Source: Calliopum simillimum (Eukaryota; Arthropoda; Insecta; Diptera; Lauxaniidae). From it: DNA of 64,000 nucleotides. This document shows, in pieces, positions 45,388 to 55,400 of the stretch (within the stretch, counting starts at the first letter, position 1; every line of letters begins with the position of its first letter). The notes beneath the pieces were generated by a model. That model worked only from the letters and a program-made list of their open reading frames with translations. It made no database searches and had not been told where the DNA came from. The DNA lies in NCBI GenBank assembly GCA_951812925.1, contig OX638372.1, positions 1,612,001 through 1,676,000 on the forward strand, given 5' to 3'. Made by a program: the position numbers and the translations under genes.

Positions 45388-46191
45388 TTGGGTGTACAAC
45401 TTAAAAACCGGAATTTTTTAGCGAAATTTTATGCTTTATTGTGGAAAAATGTTACAATATATTTTATTCAAAGTATTGTCCATTGGAAGCTACAACATTT
45501 CCCCATCTTTCAGGCAATTTATGAATTCCATCCCAAAAAAATTGCGCCGGCTTGGCGGCCAAAAATGAATCGAGCCAATTTTCGATATCTTGAACTTAAG
45601 TGAAGCGTGTTCCTGATAGGGCATTCTGCATCGATCGGAACAAATGGTAGTCTGATGGTGCAAGGTCTGGGCTATAAAGCGGGTGAGGCAAAATTTCCCA
45701 TCCGTTGTTTTCCGTTGTTTTCCTGATCATTTTTGACTGGGGCAGCAATATGTGGCCGAGCGTTATCGTGGTGCAAAATGATTGACTCATGTCTGGTCGC
45801 ATACGTTGGCCGCTTTGCCTGGATTTTCTGCTTCAATTGGATCAATTGTTGACGATAGAATTGAGCAATAACCACTCACGACAGCTTGATTCAGCTGGAG
45901 CATAGTCCCCATAAACTTCTACAAGAATGCGATGACTTTCGGCAGCTGTTTTCTTTGCAAAAAAATGACCCACTAGAACCCCCCGCAAATGCTGTCTTTT
46001 TCTCCAATTTTCGAAGTTATTCATCGTGAAAAATAACAATGATGCACACAAGATAAAATTGTTTTGTTGACTGATTTTGACACCTGTCAAATGTACCTTC
46101 AAAATGACATATATATAAAGTTCGAGCTTTCACGATATTTGTTAGTACAGACATCCACCGTCAAATTCCGGTTTTTAAGTTGTACACCCAA
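45388..46191 (-). mobile_element. Internally deleted mariner, copy B
   Basis: 804 bp with the same ends as copy A, flanked by TA (45386-45387, 46192-46193). It keeps a longer N-terminus (to VEVYGDYAPAESSCREW) but lacks the TGDE region. It retains QFYRQQLIQLKQKIQAKRP, HDNARPH and YSPDLAPSDYHLF. A short duplication (CCGTTGTTTT twice near 45710) shifts the frame. Its deletion endpoints differ from those of copy A. Confidence 0.92.
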
Positions 46192-46310
46192 TACATACCT
46201 TCAATAATAGTAAAAACTGTATTTTTTGCTTGTTTAGGTTAGGATATCTTATATGAGATAGAACCATTCTAAAACTTGAAACCTTTGTCGGAATTCGATA
46301 AATTACATTT

Positions 46311-46527
46311 TATTTCAGAACCATTGGTAGTCAAAACAAAAACAATAAGAGACAGAAACAACAGAAACACAGAAAGAATTTTCTTGAATTGCAGCAAGTA
46401 CGCAGGTGATAAATTGGAAAACTATAAGAAAATACTTTCTAGAGAAAATTCTCAAATTAAGGCAAAATTTGCTCAGGCATCTATTAAGGATGAATCCTGG
46501 CCCGATGTGGCCCCCAAAATCATTTAA
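46311..46527 (+). other. Possible coding exon or TE fragment, unrecognised
   Basis: An acceptor-like TTTTATTTCAG (ending near 46318) leads into a frame encoding TKTIRDRNNRNTERIFLNCS, KYAGDKLENYKKILSR and ASIKDESWPDVAPKII, then TAA at 46527. The amino-acid mix is protein-like and charged, but I know no family. It could be the last exon of an unknown plus-strand gene or a transposon piece. Confidence 0.25.
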
Positions 46528-47609
46528 TGAATGTAGCGAGCGCAGTAAAAGACGAAAAACTAATTAAATATGAAAATAATAACAAAAATAACTATGTTTT
46601 TGAAAAACTTGAGATTTTATTGTTTTCCAGAGATTATATGTATGTTCGAAGATCGAAACGTTAAAGTTTCGTTAAGTTATATTGGCCTCTATTATCAATT
46701 TGTTGAGAATTCAGTATTACAGTATTACTCCAGTTAACAATACCAAAAGAATAAACCATATCAATTAAATAAGGTACAGTGATATAGAATTTTTTTTTAA
46801 ATCTTTTTGTGATGTTTTTGTATATAGCGCGCTCTGTGAACAAATTTTCTATTCTGTAGTCTTTCCGAACTACTCTTCTAAGTTATATGAATTGATTGAC
46901 ACCTTGATAACTAAAATCAATCAAGCAGTATAGGACATAGAAGGCTGAGCATGTGAGATATGAAACTGAATTCCGCACAAAATACTTGGATAATAAGTGT
47001 AGGATTTGGGCAAAATCTAAATTCGATCAATAGTCCGTGGCACATCCCGAAAAAGCAAAATTTTCAAAATACTGCAGTCACTCCACGCAGTTTTTAACAA
47101 ACAACACCCGCAACTTTTTTGGTTAGATTTGGAATAAGGAAATCTCTCTCCACTAGGTCATGAGTCTTTGTCGAAAATATGTAAAAAATATATATATACA
47201 TCCTTGAAATGGTAGAATTTATGTAGAGGGTACCGTTAGCGAAAAGTCCCCGGAAACTTATTTTGGGACATTTAGTTGAGCAGATTTAGTAAAAAAGCAT
47301 TAAAACAAATCATATCAACTAAATAAATAAATTAGTCAAAGGCGAAAACTTAGATTTTCGCCTTTTCGCCTTTTCGCATTGCTTGCGTTTGCTTTTTAGC
47401 TGTCGCATGAAGTATCCGAAATTCGAACCGTTTTGACACTCGCATTCGCATTAGAGAGTTTAGAAAATCCGAAAAGGGATAAAGGGCAAAATCTGAATGC
47501 GATAATTGAAATACGAAATGCGAAATTCGAATTACAAAGTAGCACTTGCTCGAATGCGAAGATGTTTGCATTCGCATTCGAATTACAGAGTAACCCCCCA
47601 GTTTTGTTA
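46528..47609. other. Non-coding, nothing recognised
   Basis: Contains repeated TTCGCCTTTTCGCATT and TTCGCATTCG words around 47345-47590, but no gene. Confidence 0.4.
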
Positions 47610-48036
47610 TAGGCGAAACATGGCTGTTACTGAACAACTAACGAATAAGCTGCAAGTATTCGTCAACAAATGCTTAAGTCCAATACTAAAGGTTTGGTGG
47701 CCTCGCACTATATCAAATGCCGAGGTACATCAAAAATGCAATCACAGAGCTATAGCAAACGAGGTAAAGCTGCGCAAATGGAGATGGATTGGTCACACTC
47801 TCGGGAAACCACACAGCGAAGTTTGTCGCCAGGCTCTTGAGTGGAATCCACAAGACAGTAGAGGACGTGGTAGACCGAAAACCAACTGGAAAAGGTCGCT
47901 GGAAAAGGAAATCCAAGGATCGGGAAAGTCGTGACAAGAGATCAAAGTCATCGCAAGGGATCGCAATAAATGGCGATGTTTCATATTGACCCTATGCTCC
48001 TCCTAGGAGTTAAAGGAGAATACATACATACATACA
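47610..48036 (+). mobile_element. 3' end of an RTE-like LINE
   Basis: The frame contains TNKLQVFVNKCLSPILKVWW, LRKWRWIGHTLGKP and RQALEWNPQDSRGRGRPKTN. This is the tail that follows the reverse transcriptase in RTE-type LINEs. The frame ends early at GKS. The 3' end TCCTCCTAGGAGTTAAAGGA is followed by an (ACAT)n run to 48036. It is heavily 5'-truncated. Confidence 0.8.
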
Positions 48037-48368
48037 AAACTACAACTAGACATCTACATTTAATGATATTTCGAGCTAATTATACATAAATATGAAGAAA
48101 AAATAGCTCTACGGCTCAGTTTAGTCGGCTTTTATATTAGAAATAAAAAACAGAAAACTTAAAATCTCATAGAAAAATCGAATATCAAAAGACTTAAAAA
48201 CCGTTTTTCTCAAAACAATAAAAATGTAGATGACTAGTTGTAGTTTTAACCCGACGATACATAACCATGTTTTTTTCAAGTAATTATGGATTTCGCCATA
48301 AAAAAGTATTATATAGATGCACAAAATTTCATAATGCATTTATTTGAAATAGTGGCAACCGCACTCAC

Positions 48369-48493
48369 CTCAGTAACTTTTGTTGCATGGGTATCCTTTT
48401 CCCACTTGCTAGCTATTTGTAGCGTTTCGGCGGTTTTTTGTTGTATTGTCTTTGAATCATCCAGCAATGTTAATTCATAGAACTCTTGTATAT
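48369..48493 (-). CDS. dlg1: discs large (dlg1) exon: end of L27 domain, S97-type isoform
   Basis: 125-bp internal exon with acceptor TTTCCTTTCAG (48504-48494) and donor GAG|GTGAGT. It begins with two bases of a split Asp codon and ends in phase 0. It encodes DIQEFYELTLLDDSK, then TIQQKTAETLQIASKWEKD and THATKVTE. The first block is the diagnostic end of the N-terminal L27 region of Dlg/SAP97 scaffolds, which cluster channels and polarity proteins at synapses and septate junctions. The rest matches my recollection of the Drosophila S97 N-terminus. The L27 start must come from an exon upstream (above 48493) that I could not find. Since PCID2 ends just upstream, dlg1 transcripts with this exon probably read through PCID2. 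Confidence 0.9.
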
Positions 48494-48602
48494 CTGAAAG
48501 GAAATACCAAAATTAACACTTATAAGTGAGTTTAAAATATATTATAATATAATAATAATAAGAATAATACAAAACAATAAAATTTTTTAGAAAACTGTCG
48601 GG

Positions 48603-48612
48603 TTTATTTATT
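48603..48612 (-). terminator. PCID2 poly(A) signals
   Basis: Overlapping AATAAATAAA on the minus strand, about 130 bp after the PCID2 stop codon. It gives two overlapping AATAAA hexamers. The next minus-strand exon (dlg1, starting 48493) begins only about 110 bp further on. Confidence 0.6.
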
Positions 48613-48739
48613 AATTCTCTCCTATCATTAACATATTGAACAGACTTTACATAATTTTTTTCATACGTTATGGTTAATATAATTTTATAAAGTTTATGGT
48701 ACATACATATAACAAACGATTAATCTATTATGATAAATT

Positions 48740-49469
48740 CTAGGAAACTGTATTTAAAGGTGGAAATGGATTTTGCTTTGAAACTACCAATTTGTTGTGA
48801 CTGTGGGAGATGTAGCCTTTGATTTTACCCTCAAATATTAAATTAGCGACTATACAATGTGTCTCATCGATACTCATATTTGTTTCACCAACAAATTGAA
48901 GGGCTGCACGAAAATCTCTTAAATCCAACTGATGTGTTTGTTTAATGAGATAAACTTTTTTGAATAAATTGCGGTAGACTATAAATTTCAATTTTTCAAC
49001 AAGCAAATAAATTCCACATTTTATGAAGAAAATTTCATGACGCTGTATGATTTCATCAAATTTGCGTACATTTCCTTCTTTCAGTGCAACTGCAAGTTCA
49101 TGGAACTGTAAAACATCGAAACGTTCTAAAATTTGTTTCTTTGGCATGTAACCTAGCAGCATTTTTACTGGCACCAAGTAAATTAAAATTAGGCGTTTGT
49201 TTCGTGGAAAATTGGGAGGGCAATTAGCGAGCGCAAAAGATAGGAACTCATCTGCATTTTTATAATCTGAATCAAACATAGCTTTACGTCCAACAAAATA
49301 TTTATATGTGATTTGTTCAGGCAAAGGAAAAGAGTCCCTGAAGACACTGCTATCTATGGCTCGTATCAATGGTTTACATAAATGCAATTTATTTATACGA
49401 AAATAAACTTTGAAGAGTTGGTTAACAAGATTCAGCATTCCCAAACGTTTCGTGTCGTCATCTGAGGAT
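48740..49469 (-). CDS. PCID2: PCID2 exon 3 (PCI domain and C-terminus)
   Basis: 730 bp ending at the stop codon at 48740. The acceptor is TTTTTTCTAG (49479-49470). It encodes the conserved block [18 protein letters not shown], the helical PCI repeat region and the winged-helix tail ending [10 protein letters not shown]. No frameshift or stop is seen. Confidence 0.95.
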
Positions 49470-52400
49470 CTAGAAAAAAAAACAAAATCAAGCATTTATT
49501 TTTAAAATTTACAAATATGAATTGATGCATAGTTATGTTTATCAGTAATAAATTTAAGCACAAAGTGAAGATTGTACTGCAACAAAAGTAAGTGGTATGG
49601 TATACGTAGGCGTTGGACTTCCTTCCCATACCAGTTAAATTTTTGTTTTTATACAAATTTTTTTCGAAAAAGAAATAGTACAATCATTTGGGAGAATAAA
49701 TTGATGTTACCTGGAATGTTTTGCGGGATTTTTGCAAATGAGTTATTTTATAGATTTCGATGTGCTCTTTCAGAATTTCAACTTTGCTACCTCGAATCGT
49801 GTACGCTCTCGCCGCTATATTGGAAAAATGGCGTCCAAAATCAGTTTTTTACAAATATCTCTTTAACGGTTACATTTAGAGACAAATATTGTGGCGCAAT
49901 ATTGTAGCTTATGAAATTTGTTTTCGTACGACTTATAACTCAGGAGATATCATAATTCAAAATTTGAAAAAAATTACCAAATTGTGCATGCCGCTTATGA
50001 GTAGGCACAGTGATGTGTTGAGCTTAAAATTACAATAACTCATGAACGGTGAGTCACACGTTCAAAGCAAAAACACATATTTATAGGGAATTACTTCCAC
50101 TATCAGCTGCATTTTTTTTTTTTTTTTTACATGACCTATAGTTTCGGAGATATTTTTTCAACAAACCTTAAATTTAGAAAAAAACAGTTTTTTCAAAATA
50201 TCTCCAAAACGGTTTGTCCTACAAAAAAAATTGTTCATGCGTTTTGTAGAACGTTCAATTCCCTATAAGGGTCTCTCCGAACTGTTTTTTCGTCAGACTT
50301 ACCCTTCATGAGATATCGCGACTTGAAAATCATTCAAAATTGAACATAGTATGGAGCATAGTACAATGTTCCATTTTGAATAATTTTCAAGACGCGTTAT
50401 CATGAACGGTAAGTCGGACGAAAAAACAGTTCGGAGAGACCCTGAAAGGGAATTGAACGTTCTACAAAATGCAAGAAATTTTTTTTCTAGAACGAACCGT
50501 TGTGAAGCTATTTTGAAAAAAAAAAAACGGTTTTTTTCTAAATTTTGGGGTTGTTGATAAAATATCTCGTAAGCTATAAGTCATGTGAAACAAAATAAAA
50601 CGGAGCTTATAGTGGAAGTAATTTCCTATCAATAGGTGTTTTTACTTTGAACGTGTGACTCACCGTTCATGAGTTATTGTAATTTTAAGCTCAACACATC
50701 ACTGTGCCTACTCATAAGCGGCATGCGCAATTTACTAATTTTTTTCAAATTTTGAATTAGGATATCTCCTGAGTTATAAGTCGTACGAAAACACTTAAGG
50801 AGTCATTTTTTATAAGCTACAATATTGCGCCACAATATTTTTCTCTAAATGTAACTGTTTAAGAGATATTTGTAAAAAACTGATTTTGGACGCCATTTTT
50901 TCAATATGGCGGCGCGAGCGAACACGACTCGAGGTAGCAAAGTTGAAATTCTGAAAGAGCGCATCGAAATCTATAAAATAACTCATTTGCAAAAATCCCG
51001 CAAAACTTTCCAGGTAAAACTACCAAATGACTGTACTAAAAAGTTATTTGGTTAATATTTACGGAGAAATCGCAATTTAAATAGTTTCACTATACTGCTG
51101 ATTATGAATATGTAAAGGAGAATTCTCCAACACGCCACAATTTTGAGAAAAACAGAATCTAAATGAAATCAAATCGCTTAGCTTGAGAACTAAACAAAAG
51201 TAGCAGTTTACGACGTCAAAACACCAATTTCATTGTGTTCGATGTCGGTTTACTACCATACCTCTTTGTTCACGGCATCTCCCATGCAATCATAGTTTTT
51301 AAAATTAATAATTAATTTTTAATTGAACTTTCCCAGTCTGCTAGACGGTTCATATATCCGCTTTTTTATCCGTTACGGATCCGTTACTGATCCGTAAAAA
51401 AAAAGCGAATCGTTTCTTTTTGGAATTTCTCCCGCAAACGGATCAGTAACGGATCCGTAACGGATAAAAAAGCGGAGATATGAACCGTCTGGCACACTGG
51501 GTTTAGTCATTGCAAAGATCGATTTACATATAAATCTATCAATGCACATAATTATGACAAATTAAAGAACGGATTAAAAACACGGCTACAGTGGCATATG
51601 TTTCGTCTTTCGCCACAAAGACTCATCAGACTATTTTTGTTGTAATTATAATTGAGGAGTTATTTTTCAAAAGGGCATAAAACCATGTTAAACAAATTTT
51701 CAGTAATGAGAAAAAACTTTTAGGGCTGTTTACAATAACATATTTTTTTTTAATGTCTCCTGTATTATAGTGAGTTGACCAAAGATTCTGATCCCCTTAA
51801 CATTTTTGTTGTAACATATTTGCAGCAATCGCAAAAAGTAAAAAACATTTGGAAATAAGCCCTTCTGTTCTGAAACGTTTGGAAATAAGCCCTTTTGTTT
51901 CAAAATGCCTCTTATTTCACCATTTGGAAGTTTATTTTGATGTCTATAGGCATGGTATGTAAGCACCTATATAGCCTGGGGTATATAAAAAATATTAAAA
52001 GTTTTTTTGGCCGCTATTCAAAATACGTCTTTTTGTATCAAACTCTAAAAATTTCTATGAAATTATATGGAAATAAGCCCTTTTGTTCTGAAATGCGACT
52101 TTTGATCACGATTTCATCTTAGAAAAATGCATTTTTTGTGATGAATTTTGTGCTAGAGGATGCATTTTAGCGTGGTAATGGCGATGGCATCCTTAGGTTT
52201 GTTCGAGGTTGGAAATGGTTTTACGCCCTTTTGAAAAATCACTCCTCAATTATATTTATTTTATTAAATTAATTATATTTGAAAAATTGCAAGTTGAAAA
52301 ACTTTTTGTGTTTTGGCCTGGGCGGGAGTTGAACCAGGGACCTCCCGGTTGGTAGCACAAGTCGTTAACCAATGCACCAGCCTTGCCCGGCTGCGAAGCC

Positions 52401-55400
52401 GACTTTTGCCATTGGTTAAGGCGTTCCATAAAAATATTTTATGAAAAATTTCATTAGACAAGAAATGCTTAAAACTTAAAAACAATGCGTAAACTGTGTA
52501 ATAAATGCAATAAATAAAAAATAGGGGCTCTGTTGTTAACCGGGTTTTGTTTTTGGGCTCTTACTTTTCACAGAATAAAGATACCGAATAATTTCAAATA
52601 CCGTTTGAAAGGTAACATAAAACGAAACTTTTTTATGTAGACAGATTAGCGTTTTGATAAAAATTCAACTCTCTACGGCTAATTTTCTAAGGACGTGATT
52701 TTTGGGACTTCCAAAAAAGTGGCTCGGTTGTGAACCATCTGGCAAATCCCAATAAAAGTCGGCAAATATTAAGTAAAACACCCATAATTTCATAATAAGT
52801 TGAAATTTTAATTAAGTAATATTCCAAAAATGGGCGTGATACGTCAAAGGACGCCTACCTCCCATAGAAAATTTGCTAAAATTTCTTAAGAAAAAAAACT
52901 TCTAAAAAATAAGAAAATTAAAAGTCATTTTGGATACATTTGCCAATGCTGAAATCAAATCCTGACTCAAAATTACTCTTTCATATATGAGGTGTAGTCG
53001 AACAAAAGGTAACATTTCCAGTTTTTATCTTTTATCTTTTTTTTGAAGAATCGTATGTAAATCTATGAACTACACATTCCAGTTGAATTTGGCGGTTCAA
53101 AGAATAACAGTTCCCAAGAAAACCGCGTTTTTCGTCGATTTCCGAAGAAAAAGTAACATTTCCACTCCACTTACAATTTTTTTGTAGTTCTGACGAAAAA
53201 TTACATTTACCTATTTAATGTATGTATGTATGTATTCTCCTTTAACTCCTAGGAGGAGCATAGGGCCAATTTAATACCTATTTAATACTAATCACTAATC
53301 ATAGTCTTCGTCGAACATTTTCAGTTGCTTTTATTGCTCCCAAAAGGAATCATTTCAGTTTAATGATTATCAAAAAGTAAAATTTCCAAAATTTCCTGAC
53401 AAAAGGTAACATTTCCAAATTTCAAACTCAGTTATCTCCATTAATATGAAAGTTTTTAAATGTGTAAAAACGCGATTGTGAGGCAGTTATTTTAGTGTAT
53501 ATTTATTCATAAACATATTTTTTAAAAAAAATATGCTACCTTTTTTAATCACATTTTATTGATTTCTGAAAAAAAAAAGGAAACGTGGAAATGTTACTTT
53601 TTGTTCGATTGCTCCTCATATGGTTTTCGAGAGATCCTAACCCGAAAGTTAAAAAACACAAATTTTCAGGTTATATAACAAGAACTCAAGGAATTCTTTC
53701 TGCTATTTGCTATCAAATAAATTGTATGATTTTTCTTTAAAAAGTTAAGATAATTTTAAAATGACATCGTAAAAGTTAAAAATCGTGTGTGGATTCTCAT
53801 ATGATTTTTAACTTTAATGATGTCATTTTAGAATGATCATAACTTGTTAAAAAAATATCATACAGGAACTATTCATAGCTTATTTTTAAGACAAAACCTA
53901 GTACTAAACGATGCATTTAGTAGAAATGGCCAAAACAATTTCATGTGTCCCCTATAAAACCTCAAAAATCATATTTTTTGAACTTATAGCTTGATATATA
54001 TCAAAAACCATACATTACAGAGCAAATCAAGTCCGGATTTGAATTAAGGATTGAGGAATACATCGGAAGTTACTATTTCTTTTTATTTGTTGCAATTTTT
54101 TTTTTAAAAACCGTTTTCGACCTGTTTTAAAAAACCGTTTTCGACCTGTTTTAAAAAACCCCTCGGTGCATGTTCAACAAAATTAGGTATTTGCATCTAG
54201 TTTGCAAACATAGCATTAAAAGTCACATGCCCTTTTCAGAAAAATAATGAACCCAATAAATCGCATAAAATTTGTCGAACCTTTTTGACAAAGAGTTGAT
54301 TCACATCTTTAATTTTATTATAGTTAGAACCCGTAGCTAGACGTACGCAACTTAGTAATTTTCAGAGGAAAATTACAAATGCTGCATTTCAAAAAGCCAA
54401 TTTAATTTGCGGATGTTTTTCAAACATTTATGTAATCTAAATAATTTTTCAGCATTTCATTACATTTTTGAAATATAGTGGTCGAAAAATTGCTTTTTTC
54501 CTTAAAATACCACTGTGCGTCTGTACACTTCGGTGTAACCACAAAAATTGAGTCATGTCGAAAGACGATCTTGACTGTTGAAAGATTAGCTATATGTCAT
54601 TTAGGGAAAGAAAAATAACTAATGGTTCACTACCGGGCCCTCTCCCCTTATAAATAATTTGGGATGGACGGGACAGATTTCGTTATATGTATAACTTAAT
54701 CTTGCAGTACTAGCTTTAATGGCATGTCAAAAAAATATTGTGTGCTGTGCTTACCTTATAAAACGGAACTATATTTTTAAAAACATCTTTTACAGCTGTT
54801 ATAATAAAAATATGCTTATTTTGGGGTGGACGGGACCGATCATCGGAATAAATTTTACAATCAATAAGAAAAAAGGTTTTTGGTTCAATACATGAATGTT
54901 TTCTGCCCGATTTTAAAGCAGTTTTAATAAATGATTCCGTTTTAGCTGAATCTGAAAAGGCTAACTTAATCTTGGATCAATGATTCCTAACTATGCACCA
55001 TTGAATTTTAGAATTTGAGCTTGAAATGATTTAACAAACCTATTGTCAGCAGCGCAAACTCGAAAGCAGCTCATTAGGCAGTCAGCAGCTTTTTCTAAAA
55101 TTTCTCCCGGCTTTGAGCTGCTTCCAAACTCTTCACAGCGTTGTGCCAGTATTCGCAAGTCCAGACATACTGTATACATAATAGGGAGGCACCAGTTCTC
55201 TTCCTTGAGCTGTTGCAGCATTTTAACAACCACCTGAACACATTGAGTTTGACAACGGTAGGCCTCCATAAAATCACGAGCTAAAATTTGAAAGTATACT
55301 GAGTGAAGAAAACTAAAAAAATACTATACAGATAGAAGCAGATGCCAAGTATTTTAACAGGTATTGTATGTCATATAGATTCAAAGGTGATGTATGTACA

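Noticed and set aside
47506..47610. First part of the frame before the RTE-like tail as coding
   Set aside because: The LINE similarity starts only near 47620; the earlier codons are repeats of TTCGCATTCG-like words.
52273..52485. 70-codon minus frame with [19 protein letters not shown]
   Set aside because: This kind of phrase comes from translating tRNA-derived sequence, not from a gene.
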